Origin: Gemmatimonadota bacterium
GTDB lineage: Bacteria; Latescibacterota; UBA2968; UBA8231
NCBI GenBank assembly: GCA_009845645.1
Contig: VXZF01000561.1
Location: 1-12,888 of the forward strand
Length of the DNA: 12,888 nucleotides
Reading direction: 5' to 3'
The stretch's first letter is position 1. Each line of letters begins with the position of its first letter. A program made the translations under genes and the position numbers. Below the pieces are notes generated by a model. It searched no databases, was not told the DNA's origin, and worked only from the letters and a program-made list of their open reading frames with translations. This document shows positions 1-6,665 of this stretch, piece by piece.

Positions 1-2
1 AT

Positions 3-629
3 TTTATTCTAGTCTATCCCCAAGGGACCCTGCTGGACGGAGATCCACACTGGAATGCTGGTTTAGAATCAGATGAAAATAAAAGTGATGCAGACGACTT
101 TGGCTTCGTAGAAGCATTAATTAGCGAAATTTCTTCCAATTATAACATTGATTTGGCAAGAGTATATTCCTGCGGTTACTCAAACGGCGCTTTCTTTACG
201 TATGCACTTGCTTGCTACCATAGTGATAAAATAGCGGCCATAGGTTCTGTTGCTGGAACAATGATGGAGGAAACACATAACAACTGTAGCCCATCACACC
301 CTACGGCTATGATTAATATTCACGGTACATCAGACAAGTACGTCCCTTATGATGGGAGTTCTGAGGGATTATCATCAATTGATGAGGTGCTCGCTTATTG
401 GACAAGTTTTAATAATACCAGTACCGATCCGATAGTAAATAGCATGAATGATAGTGGAACGACAATAGAACATTATTCCTATGCAGATGGAGACAACAAT
501 ACCTCTGTAGAACATTATAAGATTATCGACGGAGGGCATGTCTGGTTTGATATGAGCTACGACGGCTCCAATACCAGTAGTTTAATCTGGAGTTTTGTGT
601 CGAGATATGATATTGGAGGATTGCGATGA
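3..629 (+). CDS. CE1 / PHB-depolymerase-like esterase, 5'-truncated by the window edge
   Basis: Alpha/beta-hydrolase of the polyhydroxybutyrate depolymerase / LpqC / feruloyl-esterase (CE1) type, a family that cleaves ester bonds in polyesters or acylated glycans and is usually secreted. The frame is open from base 3 to the TGA at 627-629, and the start and any signal peptide lie outside the window. The early stretch reads ILVYPQGT...WNAG...DADDFGFVEALI, typical of this family. The nucleophile elbow is GYSNG (Ser codon 180-182), the acid is the Asp in HGTSDKYVPYDG (333-335), and the base is the His in DGGHVWF (537-539), so the catalytic triad looks complete. A TTG at 153 could be mistaken for a start, but homology-like sequence continues upstream of it. 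The stop overlaps the next gene's ATG as ATGA, suggesting translational coupling. The gene is clearly AT-richer than the following one. The fold is certain; the substrate is not known. Confidence 0.85.
   Translation, partial: FILVYPQGTLLDGDPHWNAGLESDENKSDADDFGFVEALISEISSNYNIDLARVYSCGYSNGAFFTYALACYHSDKIAAIGSVAGTMMEETHNNCSPSHPTAMINIHGTSDKYVPYDGSSEGLSSIDEVLAYWTSFNNTSTDPIVNSMNDSGTTIEHYSYADGDNNTSVEHYKIIDGGHVWFDMSYDGSNTSSLIWSFVSRYDIGGLR
615..619 (+). promoter_or_regulatory. Ribosome binding site inside the esterase gene that sets the start of the propeller gene
   Basis: GGAGG lies 6 nt before the ATG at 626 and sits within the last codons of the upstream esterase. It supports the start at 626 and the ATGA start/stop overlap at 626-629. 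Confidence 0.7.
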
Positions 630-2209
630 GTAACGGATGGAAGGATATGCGCGGTTATTATCCTGGAGATTGGGTCAGGCCCAGGCAGAACTCGGAACAT
701 TGGCGTCCATTGGTCGATTGGACGGAGGTTTTTCCGGGCCATCGTTCCGTCGATCGAACGGGCGCGTTCGAACTCTACGATGCTCCCATCGGCATCCGCT
801 TGGCGATCGAGGAGGCGGACAAATCGGCTCCGCTTGAGTTCGATGGCGAAGCGGATGGTGACGTCGATGGTGTAGGCAATTCCGTGCGGGTGTGGCAGGC
901 GGATGACCGATACCACCTGCTCTACTATCAGGGGAGACGCGTCGCTTACGCGGTAAGTGAAGACGCTTACCGCTGGACCCGTCCCGTCTTGGGCATCATC
1001 GAGAAGAATGGCTCGAAGGAAAACAACCTAGTTACCGATGTGGGGGGCGACCTGCTCAAAGCGGTATTCGAGGATCCAACCGCGCCACCTGAGGAGCGGT
1101 TTAAGGGCATGGGTTGTGAAGGGGCTATGATCAATTCGGAGACTGGAGGGGTCGCCAACGAGGGTGAAGAGGTCGACGAGGAATACATACAAAAGTGGTG
1201 GGCCGATCAGGAGTACTTGGGTCCAGCCTACAAAGGGCCCAGACTGATTCTCAAGGGCCGGGTAATGGGGTGGGTCTCTCCCGACCGCATTCACTGGAAG
1301 CGGACCGACAAGATTCTCGCCGATTTTCCCATGGACGGAGGCCTCTCCGTTAGGTACGACGAGAAATCCGGTTACTACTACGCCTACTGTCGCATCCAGG
1401 GCGTTCCCCAGGAACAGTTCGACCTGATCGGCAGCGGCGTTCCAGAGGATGGCATCTTCCACCGGGCGATCGGGCTGACCCGGACCAAGGATTTCAACCA
1501 CTGGCCCGCTCCCAAGCTCCTCCTCTTTCCAGATGGTCAGGACGAGCCCGACCTCTCGTTCTACGGCGGCGACTACTTTCCCTATCCGGGTAGAGACGAT
1601 CTGCACTGCATGTTGGTACAGGCCTACCATCACGCCACCGACCACGTGGACAGCCAGCTCGCCATCAGTCGCGACGGTTTGATTTGGCAGCGGCCGGAGC
1701 GCAAGCCGATTATTCCGGTGGGCGGTCCGGGTGCGCCTGACTCGGCCATGGTCTACTCCTGGGGCAGCGGCATCGCGGAGTTGCCGGACGGCAATTGGGG
1801 TTCTCTCTACGGAGGGCACACGTCGCTGCACAACGCACCGCAGAGAGAAGAGGCGGTGTTGCAGTGGGCCCGATGGCGGCCCCACAGATTCTGCGGCATC
1901 GAAACAGACGTGGAGGGTCGGTTTACCGTGCCGACCGTAGTGAGGACCGCCAGTCAGTTGAGGCTCAACTACCGCTGTCGTCCGGGTGGCTGGATCAAGG
2001 TCGAGATTCTGCGCAACATTCCCTCGCGGATTCACCCCGACGTCGATCCGGTCGCCGGCCTAACCTTTGCAGAAAGCGATCTGCTGCAAGGAGATTCGCT
2101 CGACCAGACGGTCACTTGGAACGGCAGCAGCGACTTGTCCGAGGTGGGTGAGATGTTGGCGATTCGGATCCGGATGTTTCAGGCAAAGATCTTCGCGTAC
2201 CGCGTTTAA
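626..2209 (+). CDS. Five-bladed beta-propeller, glycoside-hydrolase-like protein (GH32/43/117 superfamily type)
   Basis: A 527-residue protein without a signal peptide, so probably cytoplasmic. At least four blade-end signatures of the form [ST]x[DE]xxxW are visible at about residues 111-117 (SEDAYRW), 218-224 (SPDRIHW), 287-293 (TKDFNHW) and 348-354 (SRDGLIW). This spacing is typical of the beta-fructosidase/arabinanase-like propeller superfamily. Acidic residues that could be catalytic lie at a propeller centre (for example DFPMDGG near 233-239 and YGGDYFPYPG near 313-322), but I cannot assign them. The last ~100 residues (from about 430, GRFTVPTVV onward) look like a C-terminal beta-sandwich, as in GH32-type enzymes. 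It overlaps the esterase by 4 bp and precedes the next gene by 12 bp, which suggests joint action on an acylated glycan. Base composition is much more GC-rich than the esterase. Hydrolase activity is inferred from fold-like features only; a non-catalytic propeller remains possible. Confidence 0.7.
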   Translation: MSNGWKDMRGYYPGDWVRPRQNSEHWRPLVDWTEVFPGHRSVDRTGAFELYDAPIGIRLAIEEADKSAPLEFDGEADGDVDGVGNSVRVWQADDRYHLLYYQGRRVAYAVSEDAYRWTRPVLGIIEKNGSKENNLVTDVGGDLLKAVFEDPTAPPEERFKGMGCEGAMINSETGGVANEGEEVDEEYIQKWWADQEYLGPAYKGPRLILKGRVMGWVSPDRIHWKRTDKILADFPMDGGLSVRYDEKSGYYYAYCRIQGVPQEQFDLIGSGVPEDGIFHRAIGLTRTKDFNHWPAPKLLLFPDGQDEPDLSFYGGDYFPYPGRDDLHCMLVQAYHHATDHVDSQLAISRDGLIWQRPERKPIIPVGGPGAPDSAMVYSWGSGIAELPDGNWGSLYGGHTSLHNAPQREEAVLQWARWRPHRFCGIETDVEGRFTVPTVVRTASQLRLNYRCRPGGWIKVEILRNIPSRIHPDVDPVAGLTFAESDLLQGDSLDQTVTWNGSSDLSEVGEMLAIRIRMFQAKIFAYRV

Positions 2210-2221
2210 GAGGTTGATCGC

Positions 2222-4159
2222 ATGACAGGTAATCAGACGGGCTCGGTCCCTAAGTTGGTTAAAGTCAGGGCGACGCAAGTATCGCCACCCCCCGGATGGG
2301 CGCTTCTGGAACGCCGGTTGATGAAGCTGATGGAGGATGCGGTCGAGCCAATGGTCGACAAGTACGCGGAAAAGGGCGGGGCATTCTACTACGCCGACGA
2401 TGTTGACGACCTATACGAAAGGGTGTATAACTGGGGCCTGTTCTACGCGATGGGGGCCGATCGCAAGGTGCTCGACCTCGGGTTGCAGCAATGGCACGCA
2501 ACCACCCGGTTCTTCGCCGACGACATCGTCAGCCGCGTCCACCCCCGCTTCCAGCCCCAGATCCACAACGAGTACTACAATCAAGCCGCCGCCGGTGCCA
2601 ACGAGTGGTACCACCAGGGCGAGGGCAACATGGCCTTCTACCATTTCGGCCTAGCCGATCCCACCATTTCGGAAAACGTGCGCCGCGCTAGGCGGTTCGC
2701 GGCCATGTTCATGGACGAGGATCCCGAGGCCCCCAACTACGATCCCCGGCACAGGATCTTCCGCAGCCCCATTCAGACCAGCGTCGGCCCCATGCACCAC
2801 GCCACGGTTGACAACGTGATCATGTGGCTGCAGGGAGGAGAAACGGGTTACGAGCAGGGATACCGCCCCTACAGGGTGCGGGCCACCCTCGATCCGGTGG
2901 TGACAGACCTTGAGGGGAACTGGTTCGAGGATCCCGCGCGCCGGGACGAGATTCTAAAGCTGTTCGACCACATCGTCCTCAATGGCGACGTCCCCCACAG
3001 CCTCGGCGCCACCGCCCTCATCACCAACGCCTTCCTCTACACCGGCGAGGACAAGTACAAGCAATGGGTGCTCGACTACACCGAGGGCTGGATGGAGCGC
3101 ATCGAGCGCAACGGCGGCATCCTGCCCGACAACGTCGGGCCGACCGGCGAGATCGGCGAAAACCGCAACGGCCTCTGGTGGGGCGGACTCTACGGCTGGA
3201 ATACCTTCGTCGGCCACTACATCATGTTCAGTTCCCTCACCATCGCCGCCGAGTGCGCCCTCCTGCTCACCGGCGACTTCGGCTATCTCGAACTGCTGCG
3301 CTCGCAGATCCGGCTGCTCATGGACAACGCCATCACCCGCGAGGACGGCCAACTTCTGTTGCCGGCCCGCTACGGTCCGAACGGCTGGGAGTACGCGAGG
3401 GACGACTACGACTACGAAAAAGGCCGGTTCGTGCCCTACCGCATGCAGGAGCTGGCCCACCTCTATCACGCCTCAATGGCCCAAGAGGACTACGACCTCA
3501 TCGTCCGCATTCGGGACACCGACAAAATGCGCGACTGGGACCACGCGCCCGTCCTCGGAGAGAAGAGCTACGCCGACACCGAACTGGCCCGCTTCCAGTA
3601 CTACGACGGCAAGAACCCGGACTGGCCCGAGAAAATCCTGCAGGCAGAGTATCAGAATGCCTTGAACGACTTCGAGTCGATACTGAACGAAAACCGCGAT
3701 GCCAAGACCTTAATCGCCAACAACCCCTCTCCTCCCACTACGGTCTATACCAAGGGGTTGACGCAGGTGACGATGGGGGCGCCGCAATCGGTGTACACGG
3801 GAGGACTGTTGCGCGCCACCGTCCGCTACTTCGATACAGACCGCACGCGGCCGGGCCTGCCACCCGACGTGGCTGCTCTCGTCGACAAACTAGGAACTGA
3901 CAGCGCAGGTCTTCAGCTCATCAACCTGAACGCCGGCGAGACACGCAACCTGATCGTGCAGGCCGGGGCTTTTGCCGAGCACGAATTTGTCGAACTAACG
4001 CATGAAGGGCAGACCGTCCAAGTGGGGTCGAAGTACTTCGCAGTGCGACTCCCCCCCGGCACCTCCATCCGGCTGGATGTAGGCATGCGCCGCTTTGCTC
4101 ACCGGCCGACCTATGCCTTCCCCTGGCACGGGGACACTATCCCGGTGCCGTACCAGTAG
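2222..4159 (+). CDS. Uncharacterised 645-residue protein, probable alpha/alpha-barrel glycan-active enzyme
   Basis: I do not recognise a named family. The start ATG at 2222 has AAGAGG at 2208-2213, 8 nt upstream. There is no signal peptide or membrane segment. Residues ~25-500 are helix-rich and dominated by aromatic and acidic pairs, as in six-hairpin (alpha/alpha)6 glycosidases and lyases. Striking invariant-looking blocks are VYNWGLFYAMGAD (68-80), EWYHQGEGNMAFYHFGLAD (128-146), NGGILPDNVGP (about 297-307) and NGLWWGGLYGWNT (about 318-330). From about residue 505 to the end the sequence switches to a beta-rich C-terminal domain (ATVRYFDTDRTRPGLP, then LINLNAGETRNLIVQAG), as often follows such barrels. 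It is sandwiched between the propeller protein and a methyltransferase in one tight operon, so a role in saccharide breakdown or modification is inferred. Expression is expected to be coupled with the propeller gene. Enzymatic activity is not demonstrated by any catalytic motif I can name. Confidence 0.65.
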   Translation: MTGNQTGSVPKLVKVRATQVSPPPGWALLERRLMKLMEDAVEPMVDKYAEKGGAFYYADDVDDLYERVYNWGLFYAMGADRKVLDLGLQQWHATTRFFADDIVSRVHPRFQPQIHNEYYNQAAAGANEWYHQGEGNMAFYHFGLADPTISENVRRARRFAAMFMDEDPEAPNYDPRHRIFRSPIQTSVGPMHHATVDNVIMWLQGGETGYEQGYRPYRVRATLDPVVTDLEGNWFEDPARRDEILKLFDHIVLNGDVPHSLGATALITNAFLYTGEDKYKQWVLDYTEGWMERIERNGGILPDNVGPTGEIGENRNGLWWGGLYGWNTFVGHYIMFSSLTIAAECALLLTGDFGYLELLRSQIRLLMDNAITREDGQLLLPARYGPNGWEYARDDYDYEKGRFVPYRMQELAHLYHASMAQEDYDLIVRIRDTDKMRDWDHAPVLGEKSYADTELARFQYYDGKNPDWPEKILQAEYQNALNDFESILNENRDAKTLIANNPSPPTTVYTKGLTQVTMGAPQSVYTGGLLRATVRYFDTDRTRPGLPPDVAALVDKLGTDSAGLQLINLNAGETRNLIVQAGAFAEHEFVELTHEGQTVQVGSKYFAVRLPPGTSIRLDVGMRRFAHRPTYAFPWHGDTIPVPYQ

Positions 4160-4173
4160 CGAAAAGGAAGGCG

Positions 4174-4890
4174 ATGAGCAATATGAAAACTAAAAAATCG
4201 CAAGAATCCCAAAGATTACTAGACTCCGTAAAGGAAATGTACAATGATCCTGGAGAAGTTGAAATCCGAATAGAAAATCTGAAAATCGGTATTAGAGAGG
4301 CAGAACAAGCGTTTGTTGAAAAATTTCCTGCAGACAGCCATCTGTTAGACATTGGATGTGCGACAGGACGATTGTGCTTTGCACTTGCGCGGCAAGGATA
4401 TAACGTCACTGGTATTGATGTCGCTAAAAAACAGATTGAACAAGCACAGCAATTTGCTGAAAAGGAACGCGTCAACGTGACATTCCTACAATATGAAATG
4501 CCGACTCTGCCTTTTCCCGATGCCTCATTTGCCGCTGCATTTATGGGGAACGTTTACTGTTATGTCCCGCACCGCGCATCGCGCATTGCTTTTTTGGCAG
4601 AGATCGCGCGTGTGCTATATCCAAATGGCGAAGTTTTAATGTCTCAGACAGTCCTGGATTCTGTGCTGGAAAGTTACGAGGAGATTTACGATGACAACCA
4701 TCATCAATTTGCTCCCGACTATGAGACCTTAGAAGAAGGGGACGGATTCGCGTTGGGAGCTCCACACTATTTGCACTTTTTCTTCGCTGAAGATCTCCTA
4801 GCAGAACTGGAAGCATCTCCGTTTCAGATTGTCCATTCAGTTCTGAAGGAAGGGAAAATTACATGTATTTTAAGGAAGCAAAACACATGA
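4174..4890 (+). CDS. Class I SAM-dependent methyltransferase
   Basis: A 238-residue soluble Rossmann-fold methyltransferase (Methyltransf_11/25 type). Motif I is LLDIGCATGRL at residues 57-67. The acidic ribose-binding residue at the end of beta 2 is Asp82 in VTGIDVA, and MPTLPFPDASFAAAFMG (109-125) is the motif II/III region typical of small-molecule methyltransferases. IARVLYPNGEVLMS follows at 144-157. The ATG at 4174 is preceded by AAGGAAGG (4164-4171); an in-frame ATG at 4183 is a possible alternative. The gene lies 14 bp after the 645-residue protein and is clearly AT-richer than it, like the esterase at the start of the operon. Its stop is 17 bp from the end of the convergent PhyH gene, with no obvious terminator between. 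The methyl acceptor is unknown; co-transcription hints at a sugar or natural product. Confidence 0.85.
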   Translation: MSNMKTKKSQESQRLLDSVKEMYNDPGEVEIRIENLKIGIREAEQAFVEKFPADSHLLDIGCATGRLCFALARQGYNVTGIDVAKKQIEQAQQFAEKERVNVTFLQYEMPTLPFPDASFAAAFMGNVYCYVPHRASRIAFLAEIARVLYPNGEVLMSQTVLDSVLESYEEIYDDNHHQFAPDYETLEEGDGFALGAPHYLHFFFAEDLLAELEASPFQIVHSVLKEGKITCILRKQNT

Positions 4891-4907
4891 TGAAGATCAT
4901 CGCCGCA

Positions 4908-5678
4908 TCAGGGCATCCAGATGTTCCACTTGCCATACTTTTCCCAGATGCGACAGGCATCACAGGTACACATCAACCGGAATGCAAAACGCGGTTTGTT
5001 ACTTGTATTGAGAGATCCAGAGTGTACCAACAGATAATGAAAAAACAGTACATCTCCTCGGGACGGCCTCAACTCAATCGGTTCTCCCAGACCGAACCTT
5101 TGTTGCGGCTTCTTAAAATCTGACAGCATTTGATACCGGTCAGAGTTCTGCACTGCCGCCTTGCTGAGCTTCCGATGCGATCCTGGCCAGACCGCAGTAC
5201 CACCACCCTGCGCAACACCAGAATCGAGATAGGTAAGAGAAGAGACGCGGAATGACCCGGGAAAGACATTGAAAGGTCGATGTCCACCATCGACGTGCCC
5301 ATTGCTATAATCCCAGTCTTTCGAAACCGGAAATACACTGCGTGCCCAGACTCCCTCGGGTTGTGGTTTTTGACAGTGAAATGCACCTGCATTTTCCCGA
5401 GCCAGTTGGCTCTGCACTTCGTAAAATGCGGGAGTACAACAAGCCAACAACGCGGGATCTTGAACCCCAAAATGTTCAATCACCCCCTGGCTGACGATTG
5501 TGTTTACCCCATCTGTTTCGTCTGGCAAAGGAGACCACGAAGCCGGATTATCCCGATCCACCCCGAGCACAGACCACATCGCAGCTTCCGCATTGGCAAT
5601 TGTCTCTTCTGGAATCAATCCCGACACTAGCACATACCCATCTCGGTCATACTGCGTCAGTTGCTCTTGTGAAAGCAT
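4908..5678 (-). CDS. PhyH-family Fe(II)/2-oxoglutarate dioxygenase, 256 aa
   Basis: Phytanoyl-CoA-dioxygenase-like non-heme iron oxygenase. These enzymes couple oxidation of a substrate C-H bond to decarboxylation of 2-oxoglutarate. The N-terminus (LTQYDRDGYVLVSGLIPEE, 7-25) is the standard PhyH opening. The iron site reads H128-V-D130, with distal His219 (LLVHSGS) and the 2-oxoglutarate-binding Arg230 (NKPRFAF). GGTAVWPGSHRKL (159-171) is the family's GxxxxxPGSH block. The first ligand pair is therefore HVDG rather than the commoner HQD. The start at 5676-5678 is fixed by AGGAGG at 5684-5689, and an upstream promoter-like element sits at 5704-5743. It is convergent with the methyltransferase. 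Length is slightly short for PhyH (usually 250-300). The substrate is unknown; the PhyH label does not imply phytanic acid metabolism in bacteria. Confidence 0.88.
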   Translation of the reverse strand: MLSQEQLTQYDRDGYVLVSGLIPEETIANAEAAMWSVLGVDRDNPASWSPLPDETDGVNTIVSQGVIEHFGVQDPALLACCTPAFYEVQSQLARENAGAFHCQKPQPEGVWARSVFPVSKDWDYSNGHVDGGHRPFNVFPGSFRVSSLTYLDSGVAQGGGTAVWPGSHRKLSKAAVQNSDRYQMLSDFKKPQQRFGLGEPIELRPSRGDVLFFHYLLVHSGSLNTSNKPRFAFRLMCTCDACRIWEKYGKWNIWMP

Positions 5679-5703
5679 AGACTCCTCCTGGATAGATCGA
5701 ATT

Positions 5704-5743
5704 ATGTATAGGAAAAATAAGGCATCAATATCGGTACTATGCA
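5704..5743 (-). promoter_or_regulatory. Intergenic element copy A (candidate promoter/operator)
   Basis: A 40-bp element, read on the minus strand as TGCATAGTACC...GATGCC followed by TTATTTTTCCTATACAT. It has the same length and largely the same bases as copy C at 8945-8984, and shares its TTATTTTTCCyATACAT core with copy B at 6557-6574. The outer arms (TGCATAG and CTATACAT) are near-inverted repeats. The element ends 25 nt before the PhyH start, and the SD lies in between, so a -10-like TATACAT would give a leader of about 20 nt. No classical TTGACA -35 sits at 17 bp. A regulator operator, or a weak terminator of the upstream PhyH gene (stop at 5768), are alternatives. Confidence 0.5.
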
Positions 5744-5767
5744 GTCCTCAGCCTCCAGCCCCGTTTC

Positions 5768-6505
5768 TCAATGCTTACACGCCACATGTCGATCTTCGTA
5801 TATACCCTTTAGAAATTTTTCTGGATTGAGTTCTTCGGGCAAATAATGCCATGCCGTACTGTAGCGCGTGCGATTGCTGTGGTTGTCATAAGCACCGTGC
5901 AGGAGATTGGCGGAAAACAGCACAACCGTACCAGCGGGAATGACCACATCCACAGCCCGCGCTTCATCGACCGTCGTCCAACTGCCATGCCGGCTTGGAT
6001 TTCTGCGGTGCTCGACAATCTCGCCCATCCGGTGGCTGCCTGGCACCACCCGCAAACACCCATTCTCCACGTCTGAATCTTCCAGATAAATTCCGCAACT
6101 GATAATGCGATCCGTATCGGTGCCAAAATAAAAGTTGTCCTGATTCCAGCCCGTTGAAGTGCCGCCATTGGGCAACTTGGGAAAAAACTTAGTGCCAAAC
6201 ACATCGACATTTTCACCAATCAATACGGCCACGCGGTCTAAAATCGCCGGTTCGCGCGCCAGTTCCAACACGCGGGTATCGACCACGCAAACCCCCTGAA
6301 TTTTGTGCAACAAACCCGCCCGGGGTTCGCCGCGCTCGTCCAACTCAAGCGACCAGTGTGGCACCTGCTCGGTCAATTTGCACCCCTCTGCGACCAGTTC
6401 ATCAAATACCTGCTTGTAATAGGCCAATCGCTCGCCTTGTATCAGGGCTGCAAAAACGAGATAGCCATCTTCGCTAAACTGCCGCATCTGTTCGTCTGTC
6501 AGCAT
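5768..6505 (-). CDS. PhyH-family dioxygenase-like protein with Asn at the first iron-ligand position, 245 aa
   Basis: PhyH-like protein opening MRQFSEDGYLVFAALIQGE (7-25). The double-stranded beta-helix core is recognisable: STGWNQDNFYFG (117-128), ENGCLRVVPGSHRMG (147-161), LLHGAYDNHSNRTRYS (201-216). Distal His203 and Arg212/Arg214 are in place. The expected H-x-D reads N121-Q122-D123, because codon 6143-6145 is AAT on the minus strand; a His there would need only one base change. The protein may be inactive or use a variant iron site, or the base may be an assembly error. The start at 6503-6505 is set by AGGAGG at 6511-6516. Element copy B lies about 50 nt upstream of the start and copy A lies just downstream of the stop. 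The next gene on this strand is 90 bp away. Confidence 0.85.
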   Translation of the reverse strand: MLTDEQMRQFSEDGYLVFAALIQGERLAYYKQVFDELVAEGCKLTEQVPHWSLELDERGEPRAGLLHKIQGVCVVDTRVLELAREPAILDRVAVLIGENVDVFGTKFFPKLPNGGTSTGWNQDNFYFGTDTDRIISCGIYLEDSDVENGCLRVVPGSHRMGEIVEHRRNPSRHGSWTTVDEARAVDVVIPAGTVVLFSANLLHGAYDNHSNRTRYSTAWHYLPEELNPEKFLKGIYEDRHVACKH

Positions 6506-6556
6506 AAAAACCTCCTGCAGAATCAGTCGTCGCCTTTTTCTTTAACAGAGCCTGCG

Positions 6557-6574
6557 ATGTATGGGAAAAATAAA
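6557..6574 (-). promoter_or_regulatory. Intergenic element copy B (core only)
   Basis: On the minus strand this reads TTTATTTTTCCCATACAT, matching the core of copies A and C at almost every base. It lies 51 nt before the second PhyH start. The upstream half of the element is not conserved here and is replaced by a GC-rich hairpin, so the T-rich part also serves as the tail of a terminator. Confidence 0.45.
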
Positions 6575-6591
6575 GACACCGGCTCGGTGCC
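6566..6591 (-). terminator. Intrinsic terminator after the double-PhyH gene
   Basis: On the minus strand GGCACCG-AGC-CGGTGTC (6591-6575) forms a 7-bp stem with one G-T pair and a 3-nt loop, followed directly by TTTATTTTT (6574-6566). It is placed about 75 nt after the double-PhyH stop at 6666-6668 and before the next minus-strand gene, as expected for a rho-independent terminator. Confidence 0.65.
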
Positions 6592-6632
6592 ACCACCTCT
6601 TACCGGTGACCCGCTTGGCTACTGGCGGTTGG

Positions 6633-6660
6633 GGAGCGGCTCGCCTCGGGACGCCGCTCC
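6633..6660. other. GC-rich stem-loop just after the double-PhyH stop codon
   Basis: GGAGCGGC (6633-6640) and GCCGCTCC (6653-6660) are a perfect 8-bp inverted repeat around a 12-nt loop, 5 nt past the stop codon at 6666-6668. No T-tract follows on the minus strand, so this is more likely an mRNA-end stabilising hairpin, or an accessory to the terminator at 6566-6591, than a terminator itself. Confidence 0.5.
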
Positions 6661-6665
6661 GAATT

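Noticed and set aside
153..155. TTG as start of the esterase
   Set aside because: The same frame is open to base 3 and encodes family-typical residues (VYPQGT, WNAG) before this codon.
1028..2035. Minus-strand 335-codon open frame opposite the propeller gene
   Set aside because: Long antisense frames are expected in GC-rich coding DNA; no family motif, and the plus-strand frame has clear propeller signatures.
2954..3900. Long open frames in other frames and on the other strand within the 645-residue gene
   Set aside because: Low-complexity Ala/Arg/Ser/Thr or Val/Glu-rich sequence typical of shadow frames in GC-rich DNA.
5704..5743. Copy A (and C) as intrinsic terminators like copy B
   Set aside because: The only stem is a 4-bp GCAT/ATGC pair around a 12-13-nt loop, too weak; the T-tract alone is not enough.
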